A DNA stretch of 54,390 nucleotides from Pirellula sp. (GTDB taxonomy: Bacteria; Planctomycetota; Planctomycetia; Pirellulales; Pirellulaceae): contig JAJTFB010000024.1 in assembly GCA_021300015.1 (NCBI GenBank), forward strand, positions 1 through 54,390, read 5' to 3'. The notes under the pieces were generated by a model. The model was not told the origin of the DNA and ran no database searches. It saw only the letters and a list, made by a program, of their open reading frames with translations. Shown piece by piece: positions 9,282-19,900 of this stretch (the stretch's first letter is position 1; every line of letters begins with the position of its first letter). A program made the position numbers and the translations under genes.

Positions 9282-11512
9282 ACGCCGCGAGAGCTAATGA
9301 CGCTGAAGCCCCCTCGCTCGGGTCGCTCAAAATACGACTCCGACACGATATCCATTGGATCGCCTACCCAAACACCAACCGTTGGGTCGCCTTGGATCCT
9401 ATCGCAAACGCTTTCTATTATTTCAGCCAACTCGAATACCAAGCCGCCTTGCTCCTTGACGGCTCGCGCTCGGTAGGCCAAGTCCTCGAAACGGTTCGCA
9501 ATCGAGCCTTGAATTCCTATCCGACATCCGCTTGGATCGAGTCCTTTATCCATAAGCTCCATCGCTCTGAATTGATCGAATCCCCAACGGGATTCAAAAC
9601 CAGTCAATTGCCGACTCCGAAAAACCAAAACTCGTTTTTCAATTCCCTCTTGGCAAACCCCCTTTCGATCCGCATCCCACTGCTGCGCCCATCGATCGAA
9701 TATGCCTGGGCGCAATGGCTCGCGAAACTACTTTTTTCACCTTATGCGATCGCATTCAATCTGATCGGTTTGTTGATCGTCAGCTACTCGGTCGCCTCGC
9801 GACTCCTGAGCCGACCCAACGAAATCCTCTACGATGTCGCCAAAATCCAAGGTGATCGATGGCTCGTCTTGGCCGCACTCCTCGTTGCGATCAAGTCGCT
9901 TCACGAACTGGGACATTACCTTGCTTGTGTCCACCTTAAAGTTCGCTGTGCCGAGATCGGTGCTCTGTTTTTGTGCTTTACTCCATGCTTGTACTGCGAT
10001 ACGACCGAGAGCTGGAAACTCCCCTCACGCGCGCATCGAGCTGGGATCGCCGCTGCAGGAATCTACCTCGAGTGCTGGATCGCCTTGGCTGGCGGCCTGG
10101 TCTTTCTCAACACCCAAAGCGGTCTTGCGCACGTCCTAGGCGGTGGATTGTGGCTCATGTGCACCCTGGGAACCCTCTTGCTCAATGCCAATCCCTTTTT
10201 TCGCTACGACGGCTACTTCATTCTCTCGGACCTTATCGGCGCACCGAACCTAGGAGCACAAGCCTCCCAGGCCCTTTGGAAATCCTTCATCGCATTGCTC
10301 GGAGGGCCAAGAGCCAATCCTCAAGACTTCGATCTGCCGATCGGCTGGCTCTCAGTCTTTGCGATCCTGTCGATGATCTACCGCTGGGTTGTCCTCGGCT
10401 CGATCGCGTTTTTTCTATGGCACTTTCTAGTCCCCTCAGGCCTAGGGCTATACTTCTTGGCCATCGCCGGTGCGACATGCCTGGGGATGGTCCGCGTTGC
10501 ATCTAGCCAAACCTACGGACTCTTTGCGCAACTTGCAGCCCCAGAACCGATCTCTCGCTGGCGACTGGCCGCTTGCCTAAGCTTGATCCCTATCCTGATC
10601 CTGGCCATCTTCTGGATCCCGTTGCCAAACCGCTCCGTACACCGAGGGTACATCGAGCTGCATCATTCGATTCCTATCTATGCCCCTGAAGATTGCACGC
10701 TCCAGAGCGTCAGCCCCTTGGCCCTCGAGCCACAAATGTCGATCGACCGAGCAGGCCAAGTGCTCGTCGAACTCGATGAGCCCGCCCTGCGATTCGAACA
10801 ACTCTCCAGCATGCAGGACTATACGGAAATCCTCACTCGACTCGAACTCTATCGGCAAGCCCAAGGGGCTGACGAAACACTTGCAGCGGAAATTCCAACG
10901 CTCGAAAAATTGAGCGAACAGGCGTTGAGCAAAGTGCGATGGATCGAGCAACGGCTCGAGAAACTCAAAATCCTATCGCCGAGCTCCGGTAAGTTCCTCT
11001 CGAAATCCGGTTGGAGCATCACAGGCTACGAGCAAGGAGAACCAAAACGCCACTGGCAAGCGAGCCTCTCAGGGGCCGACCAAGGAAAACGGCTTCAACG
11101 CGGCGAACTGCTCGGATGGTTTGCCAGCTCCGACCAAAAAGAAGCCGTAGTACTCGTCCCGGCCGAGACGATACGTTCGATCGATGCCAATACCCCCATC
11201 CTGCTCGTTTCCGATGCAAACACCGGGCGATCGATCCGGGCCAAGATCGCTTATTACTCGAACGATCCGGTCCCGTTTTTCCCAAGCCAACTCGCAGGCG
11301 ATGCGATGTTCGTCCTCGAGCGAGACGAGCGGGGTTTATGGCAATCCGAAACCCCGCTCTATCGCGTTCGTATCGAACTGATCGATGCAGACCCCTCGGT
11401 CGCTCCAGGGGGGCTCTGCAGCGCCCGGTTCGATCTGCCAAGGTTAACCCTAGCTCAACGCATCTACCGATTCTTCGCAACCCAGTTCCAACTGGCCAAC
11501 GATGCGCGTTAG
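9278..11512 (+). CDS. PqqD-like + M50 (site-2) metalloprotease + HlyD-like fusion protein
   Basis: A 744-residue protein. Residues about 15-105 resemble a PqqD/RRE-type peptide-binding domain (WVALDPIANAFYYFSQLEYQ, then a helix with LLLDGSRSVGQVL). The central part is a polytopic membrane protease: HELGH at 209-213 supplies the two zinc-binding His and the catalytic Glu, and NPFFRYDGYF at 305-314 supplies the Asp of the second M50 motif. Several hydrophobic helices surround these motifs. After a last membrane segment (about 430-450) comes a periplasmic HlyD-like part with a half-lipoyl strand and a coiled coil (about 455-740). This order matches 'putative peptide zinc metalloprotease' proteins found with HlyD genes. 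It probably cleaves or handles a membrane or peptide substrate during export. It overlaps the upstream adaptor gene by four bases, and its stop overlaps the convergent beta-propeller gene. Confidence 0.82.
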   Translation: MNAARANDAEAPSLGSLKIRLRHDIHWIAYPNTNRWVALDPIANAFYYFSQLEYQAALLLDGSRSVGQVLETVRNRALNSYPTSAWIESFIHKLHRSELIESPTGFKTSQLPTPKNQNSFFNSLLANPLSIRIPLLRPSIEYAWAQWLAKLLFSPYAIAFNLIGLLIVSYSVASRLLSRPNEILYDVAKIQGDRWLVLAALLVAIKSLHELGHYLACVHLKVRCAEIGALFLCFTPCLYCDTTESWKLPSRAHRAGIAAAGIYLECWIALAGGLVFLNTQSGLAHVLGGGLWLMCTLGTLLLNANPFFRYDGYFILSDLIGAPNLGAQASQALWKSFIALLGGPRANPQDFDLPIGWLSVFAILSMIYRWVVLGSIAFFLWHFLVPSGLGLYFLAIAGATCLGMVRVASSQTYGLFAQLAAPEPISRWRLAACLSLIPILILAIFWIPLPNRSVHRGYIELHHSIPIYAPEDCTLQSVSPLALEPQMSIDRAGQVLVELDEPALRFEQLSSMQDYTEILTRLELYRQAQGADETLAAEIPTLEKLSEQALSKVRWIEQRLEKLKILSPSSGKFLSKSGWSITGYEQGEPKRHWQASLSGADQGKRLQRGELLGWFASSDQKEAVVLVPAETIRSIDANTPILLVSDANTGRSIRAKIAYYSNDPVPFFPSQLAGDAMFVLERDERGLWQSETPLYRVRIELIDADPSVAPGGLCSARFDLPRLTLAQRIYRFFATQFQLANDAR

Positions 11513-12843
11513 TTCGCGTCGCTAAAGCAGAATAAGTGCTTCTCGCCTCGAACAAAGAGATCGCGACCGGCAAGGGCTGGTGTCGCATCGACTCCCTCTC
11601 CGACATCGTTGCTCGATAAGACCTTGAGCGTTCCGGAATCCTCAATCACCACGATCGATCCACCTCGGTCGCTCAAGTACACGCAACCGTTGGCGGCCAC
11701 GGCCGAAGCATAGGTGCGACTGACCCCGGGCACTCGGCTTGCCGAATAAAGCGTCTTCCCCGTTTTTGCTTCGACGCACGTCAATAAGCCCGTCTTCTCT
11801 TTGTAGTAGAACAATCGACCCGAGCTGAGCAAAGGCGAAGCGACGTCTGGTGTGTCCTTGCTCTGTGACCAAACTACCGACTTGCTCGACCCTAAATCGC
11901 CCCGACCCGACAAGTCGAATGCACCGATATACGAACCGCGAAAGCCACTGGCCACATAAGCCACCCCGTCTTGCGCGACGGCCGAGGCACAAGGCCTTTG
12001 CGTCTGGCCTCCACATCGCCAAAGCTCCTTGCCGGTCTTCAGGTCATATCCCCGTGCTGCCGTCTGGCCATTCATGATCACTTGCATGTTTCCTTGGCTG
12101 TCGCTGGCAATCAGCGGCGTAGCCCAACAGGTAGGCTCGTCCCGCTTGGTCTCCCAAACCGTTTTACCGGTTTGCTTGTCGACGGCAAAGAGCATCGAAG
12201 GCCCTTCGTGATCCCAAGGCACAATGAGCAGATCGCCTGCGATCGTCGGAGAACTCCCTTCTCCAAACCCATTGCGAATCTGCATGTCGCCAAAGTCGCG
12301 AGACCAAACCAACTTGCCATCGACCGTGTAAGCAAACACGCCTCGCGATCCAAAGGAGGCATAGACCATCGCACCATCGGTACAAGCGCTGGCCGAGGCA
12401 AAGCCGTTGGTCTCGTGCGTCCCCTCATGCGGCTTGGCACGGACGGCCACCTGCTCCCAGAGCGTCTTACCCGTCTGGCGATCCATGCAGTAAACTCGAA
12501 ATTCGAATTCGTTGCCCGAACCGCTCGGCACGGCGCTGGTAACCCATACCCTCTGGTCCCATACCACCGGCGAGCCCGACCCTTGGCCCGCGATCGGAAC
12601 CTTCCACTTGAGACCTTTGGTCTGACTAAACTCCTTGGGCGGCTTGGCCGTGGCCGATGTCCCGTTCCCGGTAGGACCTCTCCAGTGGCCCCATTGGTCG
12701 GCGATTTCCTGCCCGTAACATCGGCCGGAGAAACCCAAGTCGAATAACTCCCCCAGAAACCTTTCGGTGGACTTCTCGGGCGTAAGGCTCGCACACATCG
12801 CGGTCGCCAAGAGAGCAAAGGTCATTTTCAAGGTTCGGATCAT
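11509..12843 (-). CDS. exported PQQ-type beta-propeller protein
   Basis: A protein of 444 residues from the ATG at 12843; the longer frame from 12882 adds 13 polar residues before the hydrophobic segment and is less likely. The N-terminus MIRTLKMTFALLATAMCASL resembles a signal peptide. WGHWRGPTGNG follows, a typical opening of planctomycete PQQ-like repeat proteins. Repeats with the tryptophan-docking pattern recur: MDRQTGKTLWEQ, VDKQTGKTVWET, YDLKTGKELWRC and VEAKTGKTLYSA. The fold is therefore an eight-bladed, BamB-like propeller. No quinone-binding catalytic residues are evident, so it is probably a binding or scaffold protein in the periplasm. It is divergent from the kinase gene at 13044, with a 200-base spacer. 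Confidence 0.85.
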   Translation of the reverse strand: MIRTLKMTFALLATAMCASLTPEKSTERFLGELFDLGFSGRCYGQEIADQWGHWRGPTGNGTSATAKPPKEFSQTKGLKWKVPIAGQGSGSPVVWDQRVWVTSAVPSGSGNEFEFRVYCMDRQTGKTLWEQVAVRAKPHEGTHETNGFASASACTDGAMVYASFGSRGVFAYTVDGKLVWSRDFGDMQIRNGFGEGSSPTIAGDLLIVPWDHEGPSMLFAVDKQTGKTVWETKRDEPTCWATPLIASDSQGNMQVIMNGQTAARGYDLKTGKELWRCGGQTQRPCASAVAQDGVAYVASGFRGSYIGAFDLSGRGDLGSSKSVVWSQSKDTPDVASPLLSSGRLFYYKEKTGLLTCVEAKTGKTLYSASRVPGVSRTYASAVAANGCVYLSDRGGSIVVIEDSGTLKVLSSNDVGEGVDATPALAGRDLFVRGEKHLFCFSDAN

Positions 12844-13043
12844 ATCGGTGCTTTGGCCCGGCTGGGAATTCAAAGGTATCAAAGGGTGGATCGGTACACG
12901 AAAGACAACCTCAGTTTACCGAAAAAAGGACCTGCGGTTTGTGGATTTGCACCGATTCGAGTCGAATTGGACTTTGTCAAGCCTTCCGGTGGGGTTTAAG
13001 CTTAATGGTACTGCTGAACTCCCTTCGGATTTCCGGACCTCGG

Positions 13044-15431
13044 ATGACCATCAACCAAACACTCAACCAATCGCTGGGCGAACAGATGCGGGCCGAGGAA
13101 CTGAGCCTCCGCTCAACAGTTCCGCCATCTCAGGTCCCCGGCTACCGGATGGAGAGGTTGTTGGGTCAAGGTGCCTACGGACAAGTTTGGATCGCTACGA
13201 ACTTGAACACAGGTCGCACCGTCGCGATCAAGTTCTACCTTCACCGAGCTGGCGTCAACTGGTCGCTCCTGACCCGCGAAGTCCGAAACCTCGTCTCGAT
13301 GTCCGGCAACCGGGCGATCGTCCAAGTCCTCGAAGTCGGCTGGGATTCCGAACCACCCTACTACGTGATGGAATACCTCGAAAACGGATCGCTCGACGAT
13401 CTGATCCGAAATCGAGGAGCCATCGGAGCCCAACGCGCCGTCGAACTCTTTACCGGAATCGCCATGGGATTAAACCACTCCCACGGAAAAGGGGTCCTGC
13501 ACTGCGACCTCAAACCGGCCAACGTCCTGCTAGACCAAGACATGCAGCCGCGGATCGCCGACTTTGGCCAAAGCCGACTCTCGAACGAACAAACCCCGTC
13601 GCTCGGTACCTTGTTCTTCATGGCTCCCGAACAAGCCGACCTCAATGCCGTCCCCGATGCGCGTTGGGATGTCTACGCTCTAGGAGCGATCCTCTACTGC
13701 ATGGTCGTCGGGACCCCTCCCTACCGCACCCCTGAGACCGTCTCGACCCTCGACACCGCAAGCAGCCTTTCGGAACGTCTCAAACGATACCGCGATACGA
13801 TCCTCAAAAGCCCCTACCCCCGCGGTCACTACCGAGTCTCAGGCGTCGATCGATGGCTCTGCTCGATCATCGACCGATGCATCGCAAAGAAACCCGACGA
13901 CCGCTTCGACAACGTCCAACAAGTCCTCGCAGCTCTCGAACGACGCAACATCAGCCGCCTGAGAGTCCCGCTGATGATCCTCGGTATCCTCGGCCCTCTG
14001 CTACTTGCTACCATCATGGGCCTTTCCTTTTGGCGGGCCGTATCCGTAGCCGAATCCGACCTCTCCAACGAACTCCGAGAAGGTGCCCTGCAAAGCAATT
14101 TCTTTGCCGCGCAATCCGCCGCCGGTACCCTCGAATCGGAAATCGCCGCCCTGTTCCGATTGGTCGAGGAAGAAGCCCGCCGAAGCCCCCTCGAAGATCG
14201 CTTCACCGAATCGGTCGATGCCGCAGGAACCGATCTGCTCCAATCCCTTGCTACCGAGCAATCCCCTCCAACCGATAGCCGCGCGACCCTGATCGACCTG
14301 CCAGCCCGAAGCGAACTCGAATCGGTCCTCGATCACCGCCTCGAATGGATCCGATCTCGAGGCGGAGCGGCCAAGTCGACCAAGTTCGATAGCCTCTTTG
14401 TCACCGATCGCTACGGCACCATGATCGCCGCTGCCTTCGCCAACGAACCCTCCAATGCCCCAATCGGCGAGAACTTCGCCTACCGTAGCTACTTCTCCGG
14501 ACAATCCAGAGACATCAGCCACACGACCCCCAGACGCAACATCCAACGGACCACCTCAACCCACCTGAGCGTCCCTTTCAAATCGACCACGACGAACCGC
14601 TGGAAAATCGCCGTCTCGACCCCCATCTCGGTCAAACGCAAATCCAACGACGAAAAAACTCCCGAACGTCTCACCGAAGGTCTCCTGGTCCTGACCATCA
14701 ATATCGGGGATCTCGAACTGCTAGCCTCCGAACGGCAAAAAACCCGAACCGACTCCCAAGACGAATCCGACGTCGAACCCAACGTCGAATCCAACCGACA
14801 ATTCTCAGGATTCGCCGTCCTGGTCGATGGCCACGAGGGAGAACGCGAAGGCACCATCCTCCAACACCCCTTCTTCGCCTCCCGAAGCGATGTCCCCTCA
14901 AGCACCATTCGCCTACCCGAGCCACCCGCCGCAGGCGAGCCACCCCTGGCAGGCGATCTTCCCGAAAGCTCTCAAGAAAACCAGGAACAAGACGCAGAGC
15001 TCAAATTCCAAATCGATGAGGCCATGCTCAAAAAACTCAAAGAGACCGGCACCTACCGATACATCGATCCAATCTCCAAACACCCCTCGGGAAAGGCCTA
15101 CCGTGGGGAATGGATCGCAGCGATGGAAAAAGTCGAAATCGCCCGAAAAGGACTCGATGAATTCGAACGCAAACAATCGACCTCCCTGATGCTCTTGGTC
15201 CAAGTCCCCGCCGATTCGATCACCGTCCCGATCGGTATGATGGGACAAAAACTAGCCAAACTCTTTCTCTACGCCCTGATCGCATTGCTCCTGGCGATCG
15301 CCTTGCTCTGGTGGATCGTCAGCCGATTCCTAAGGTCTCCGGACCAACTCAGTCAAGCTGCCCGCCCTCGAATCCCCTCGGTCGACCCCCGAAGCCCCTC
15401 CGATGCCGATGCGACCCTGGGTGTCGAGTAG
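13044..15431 (+). CDS. membrane Ser/Thr protein kinase with extracytoplasmic sensor region
   Basis: A protein of 795 residues from the ATG at 13044; an upstream in-frame start at 12939 would add 35 unlikely residues. The kinase domain (about 33-300) has GQGAYG at 41-46, the ATP-site Lys63 in TVAIKF, HCDLKPANVLLD with catalytic Asp155, DFG at 173-175 and MAPEQ. The HRD Arg is replaced by Cys, as in non-RD kinases. A membrane segment at about 308-330 (VPLMILGILGPLLLATIMGL) leads to a 400-residue extracytoplasmic region. That region contains SLFVTDRYGTMIAAAFANEP and FAYRSYFSGQ, which resemble a Cache-type ligand sensor. A second membrane segment lies at about 736-757, before a short tail. It is probably a receptor kinase that phosphorylates cytoplasmic targets. 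The ligand and substrates are unknown. It may have a partner in an FHA protein such as the one at 2984, but this is speculation. Confidence 0.88.
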   Translation: MTINQTLNQSLGEQMRAEELSLRSTVPPSQVPGYRMERLLGQGAYGQVWIATNLNTGRTVAIKFYLHRAGVNWSLLTREVRNLVSMSGNRAIVQVLEVGWDSEPPYYVMEYLENGSLDDLIRNRGAIGAQRAVELFTGIAMGLNHSHGKGVLHCDLKPANVLLDQDMQPRIADFGQSRLSNEQTPSLGTLFFMAPEQADLNAVPDARWDVYALGAILYCMVVGTPPYRTPETVSTLDTASSLSERLKRYRDTILKSPYPRGHYRVSGVDRWLCSIIDRCIAKKPDDRFDNVQQVLAALERRNISRLRVPLMILGILGPLLLATIMGLSFWRAVSVAESDLSNELREGALQSNFFAAQSAAGTLESEIAALFRLVEEEARRSPLEDRFTESVDAAGTDLLQSLATEQSPPTDSRATLIDLPARSELESVLDHRLEWIRSRGGAAKSTKFDSLFVTDRYGTMIAAAFANEPSNAPIGENFAYRSYFSGQSRDISHTTPRRNIQRTTSTHLSVPFKSTTTNRWKIAVSTPISVKRKSNDEKTPERLTEGLLVLTINIGDLELLASERQKTRTDSQDESDVEPNVESNRQFSGFAVLVDGHEGEREGTILQHPFFASRSDVPSSTIRLPEPPAAGEPPLAGDLPESSQENQEQDAELKFQIDEAMLKKLKETGTYRYIDPISKHPSGKAYRGEWIAAMEKVEIARKGLDEFERKQSTSLMLLVQVPADSITVPIGMMGQKLAKLFLYALIALLLAIALLWWIVSRFLRSPDQLSQAARPRIPSVDPRSPSDADATLGVE

Positions 15432-15679
15432 GGCACGCCCCAAAAAAACCACCCGCCGATTGGCTTTCGGAGCCGTTGAACTGTCGGTTTTGATCTTCTT
15501 GACCTATATTGAGAGTACTTCGACTCGCGAAGAATACCTCTGGGAGGGAGCATCCGAGCCTGTGCCGGGTGAATAACGCCCCCCCTTTTTCGGTTCTACG
15601 TCCAGCCTAAGGCCCGCAAAATCGTACCGTCGAGCCCACCGGCCAATCCCCCCACCTCGCCTACCGGATCCTTAGCTCC

Positions 15680-16921
15680 TTGCAACTCCGACTCCCCCTA
15701 CAATCCCCGGGCCCACGCGCAAGCATTTTGTTCGCAGCGATCCTGATCTTCACTCAGATCGCCTGCGAGCCGACCCCGCAAGTCCGTGTGTACGAAACCT
15801 CCAAGTCCGAGTCGACCTTCGTCTCGGGCCCTCTCTCAGGATCCGCTCCGGGGCGACCATCCGGCACAACACCAACGACCGACAACCGCGTGAGCACCCC
15901 AGGGACGACTCCGACTCTGGCGACAAACGCCACCGCAGGTCCACGTCGGATCCTCGGTGCCATCATCCCGGCCGACCAAGGCTGCTACTTCCTCAAGGCC
16001 ACCGATAGCCCCCAACGCCTTGAACCCCTCATGGCCGACCTTCAAGCCATCGTGCAAAACTTCGCCATCGATCCACAAACAGGACGCCCCTCGAATCCGC
16101 TCCCCGAAGGCTGGATCATCAACCCTCGCAACGACATCGCCATCGCCGAACTGATCTCTCCCGAAGCCACCGGAAAAATCAAATTCACCGTCACCGCCCT
16201 GGCCATGCCCCCGAGCCAGGATTGGCAAGGGTACTTGCTGAGCAACGTCAACCGATGGCGAGGACAACTCAAACTCCAAGAACTCTCCGCCGAGACCCTC
16301 CTAAGCTCCTTGGTCGAAGTCCCCCGCACCGGCGCTTCGATCCCCTCTTACATCTTCGATGCAGTCGGAACCGGTACCGGAGCCATGAACCCGACACCCC
16401 CCACCGGCAACCCGACTACTCCACCTACCAACCCGGCAAACTCGGCTGCATCACCCCCCTTGGACGCCCCGAATCCACCGGCCAATCGTCCCAAACTCGA
16501 CTACAAGCTTCCCGAGGGCTGGAGCGTTGGCCAAGGCTCGCAGTTCCGACTCGCGACGCTCAACATCGACTCGAAACAAGGACGTGGTGAAGTGACCGTC
16601 AGCATGGCTACCGACAACCCGCAAGCCAACGCCATGATGTGGTTCCAACAACTGACCCGAGAGCCCGACGCGAAGAAACTCGAACCCATGGTCAACTCCG
16701 CGCTGGATGTTGCCCAAAAATTCGCCGTCGGTCAAAAACAAGCCACGTTGTATGAAATCCGAAGTTCGGAACAAGCCACTGCGCCGATGCTGCTGGTGGT
16801 CTCCCTGCCGACCGATAACCCCGAACTCCATCTGTTCGTCAAACTCATCGGCGATAATCAACTGGCATCGGACCAAAAATCCAATCTCATTGAATTTGTT
16901 CAATCCATCGAAATCCAATAG
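15680..16921 (+). CDS. exported or lipoprotein of unknown function upstream of CcsA gene
   Basis: A 413-residue protein with a TTG start at 15680. The N-terminus has a hydrophobic segment (ASILFAAILIFTQIACEPT) ending in a Cys, so a lipoprotein is plausible although the lipobox (QIAC) is weak. A Pro/Thr/Gly-rich linker (about 45-90) leads to a globular region with no motif I recognise. A second Pro-rich linker (about 235-270) separates it from a C-terminal domain (DYKLPEGWSVGQGSQFRLAT onward). The two halves, LPEGWIINPRNDIAIAELIS and LPEGWSVGQGSQFRLATLNI, look like related repeats. The gene lies 16 bases before the ResB/CcsA gene, so they are probably cotranscribed and it may serve cytochrome c maturation or an adjacent process. 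That is context only. Confidence 0.7.
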   Translation: MQLRLPLQSPGPRASILFAAILIFTQIACEPTPQVRVYETSKSESTFVSGPLSGSAPGRPSGTTPTTDNRVSTPGTTPTLATNATAGPRRILGAIIPADQGCYFLKATDSPQRLEPLMADLQAIVQNFAIDPQTGRPSNPLPEGWIINPRNDIAIAELISPEATGKIKFTVTALAMPPSQDWQGYLLSNVNRWRGQLKLQELSAETLLSSLVEVPRTGASIPSYIFDAVGTGTGAMNPTPPTGNPTTPPTNPANSAASPPLDAPNPPANRPKLDYKLPEGWSVGQGSQFRLATLNIDSKQGRGEVTVSMATDNPQANAMMWFQQLTREPDAKKLEPMVNSALDVAQKFAVGQKQATLYEIRSSEQATAPMLLVVSLPTDNPELHLFVKLIGDNQLASDQKSNLIEFVQSIEIQ

Positions 16922-16937
16922 ACATCAATAGATCCCT

Positions 16938-19900
16938 ATGGCTACTGCACCCCTGCAAGATGGTCTGTTTCCCCGCTCGAGCGAAAATTCGCGCCCAGTC
17001 GAAAATGCGATCTGGACCGTGCTCCGATACGCGGGCTCCCTGAAGATCACTTGCACGATGTTCTTCCTCGGTGTGCTCATCCTCTTTATCGGGACGCTGG
17101 CACAGGACGAAGAGACCATTGTCGATGTCAAAAAAGACTATTTCAATAGCTGGGTCGCTTACGTCCCGCTCGATGTCTTTAAACCCCAAACGATTTGGCC
17201 CCATGCGCAGGAGAACAGCCTTCGCGGCGGTTTCGTCATGCCCGGCGGTGCGATGGTCGGTTTGATTTTGCTCATCAATCTTGTCGCCGCCAAAATGACC
17301 CGCTTCCAGATGACTGCACGAGGTGCAAGGTTTGTCGCAGGGATGGCTCTGACTCTCGCAGGTTTTGCCCTGGTGGCTCTGATCGTCTTCGGGGCCCACT
17401 TAGGGGACGGGCTCCAAGGAGAACCCCCCTTTACCTACAACCAAATCTGGACCGGCTGTCTGACGAGTCTTTGGCTATCGGCGATCGGAATGGGATTATG
17501 GGGGTTCGCTTATCCTCCCAAACAAAACATCTTGCGAACCACGATCCTGACGCTCTTCCTGGCTCTGCTGGCTGTCGCTCTCCTGGTAGCTTTCACGGGC
17601 GATAAATACCGGATTCCCGATCCGGGGCTACGGATCGTGTGGCAACTTGCAAAAAGTCTTCTCGTGAGCTTGGTGATGCTCGCGGGTCTGATCCTCCTGT
17701 TTGGAGCCCGAGGCGGTAACGTCCTGATCCACCTTGGGATCGGACTCCTGATGCTCGGTCAGTTCGTCTTCGGAGACCGCCAGCGCGAAGAGCGCATCAG
17801 CCTCTACGAGGGAGAAAGGACCTCCGTCGCGATTCAAACCGACATCGTAGAACTTGCTGTGATCGACACGACTGCCCCGGAGAAAAACCGCGTTGTCGCT
17901 TTCGATGACGCTCTGATCCTCAATGCGTTCCGCAACAAAAAATCGCTAAGCGATCCATCGCTCCCTTTCGAGATCAAGATCGAGAAGTGGATGGCCAACT
18001 CAGACATGACCACCCGAGGAGCGAACCCTCAGGCCGCCGCCGAAGCCCAAGGAGCCCAAGGGCTTCCTCCCGAGGTCGCATTGGTCGAAGCAGGCAAGTC
18101 CGGCGGGGCCAAAAGCGAAATGAACTTCGCGTCGGCTTACGTCACCGTTCGAGAAAAAGCCTCCTCGAAAGACCTCGGCAAATTTGCATTGACCCAGTTC
18201 TTCAACGACCCGACCGTTCGACCCAAAACCCTACTTCCCCAACTGGAGTCCGAGGGGCGAGAGTTCGAACTGGCACTCCGATTCCGACGCAATCTCAAAC
18301 CCTTCTCCTTCGAACTTCAAGACGTCGTCCTAGAACAATACACCGGAACGGCGATCCCTAAAGACTACTCCTCCTACGTCCGGATCGTCGACCAGTCCGG
18401 CGCGACGCTTCAAGAAGGTCGCATTTGGATGAACAGCCCGATGCGATTCCGAGGCGAGACCTACTACCAATCGCAATACACCTCGGCTGCCCAATCACCC
18501 CTCCGCGTCGAACAAACGGTTCTGCAAGTCGTTACCAACGCAGGATGGCTCATCCCCTACGTTTCTTGCGTTTTGGTCGGACTCGGTATGCTCGCCCACT
18601 TTAGCATCACCCTGACTCGATTCGCTTCAAGGTACGACCGACAAGCCTTTGCGATGCCCGATCGTCTCCCGACATTCTGGCCCTCGGTGATCCTACCCCT
18701 TTTGCTCATCGGAGGATTGGTCGCTTATGCCGCCCGCAGACCTTCGTTCTCCAAAGACGAAATCGATTGGTACGCCATCGGGACCTTGCCCGTCCAGCAC
18801 GAAGGCCGAATCAAACCCCTCTCGAGCGTCGGTGCTCAAATCCTCAAAGCGCTCTCGAATAAGCCTTATGCGTTGGTCAAAACATCAGATGAGCCCAAAA
18901 AGCTCTCTTCGGCAGAATGGCTCATGAGTCTGATGGTCCACGAACCTTGGGTCTTGGATGCCCCTTTGATCCGAATCGACTCGCAGGCTCTGCTCGATGA
19001 ACTCGAAATCACCCGAGACAAAACCAATTGCTACCCAGCCAACAAGATCCTCAAAGCTCTCAACGGAAAAGAACAAAAGACCGAGCAAATACTCGCGATC
19101 GATCAAAAGGATTGGAATTTCGACCAAGCCCAATTCATGAAGCTCCAGTCCAAGATGAACATCCTGCTCGGCATCTGGAATGCCTATGAACCCATCGACG
19201 AGATCCTCAAGGTCGCCGCCGAACAACCCGAACGCCTCGCACAAGTGATCGACCAACTCAAACCCCTCATCGAGTCGCTCAGGGCCAAAGGCCCCCCAGC
19301 GATCATTCCACCCAAGGACATCCCCGAGACGATCGACGCCAAAATGCCACCCCCTCGTTGGGATGCCTACGCCCCCGCGTTCTACGAAGTGATCTCGAAA
19401 TTCGACTCCAAAAAACTAGACAACCCGACTTCTCGGTTCCGCGATCTGGCTAAGCTCATGCGAGAAGGGAGTTCCAAGAGCCGCGAAATCAACGCCGCCG
19501 TAAAAAGCTACGACTCGCTGATCGAGGAGAAGTATGGCATGGTCTCAAAGTCCTCCAAAGCTCGTTTCGAAGCCTGGTACGAACACCTCAATCCCATCGG
19601 TTGGTCCTACGCCCTGTACATCGTCGCCGGGCTTCTGTGCTTGCTCGGTCTTGCGATTCGCAACGAACCGATCCGCCAAGCCGCATTCTGGATCTGCATG
19701 CTCACGCTCGGGCTCCACACCCTGGCGATCATCTGCCGTGTCTACATCTCCGAAAGACCGCCAGTCGTGACTCTTTACTCCGCAGCGGTCTTTATCGGCT
19801 GGGCGATCGTTCTGGCCTGCCTAGTCGCTGAAAAGTTGTTCCCGATCTCCATTTCACTGCTGGTCGCCTCGATCGCTGGCTACCTCTCCTTGCAGGTCGC

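Noticed and set aside
9101-9715. 204-codon minus-strand frame opposite the adaptor and protease genes
   Set aside because: It spans the coupled junction of two real genes and shows no family signature.
11019-11645. Minus-strand open frame opposite the end of the M50/HlyD gene
   Set aside because: It overlaps two well-supported genes, is Arg-rich, and has no recognisable domain.
11971-12747. 258-codon open frame on the plus strand, opposite the beta-propeller gene
   Set aside because: It is the antisense of repeated PQQ blades and has an Arg/His-rich composition typical of shadow frames.
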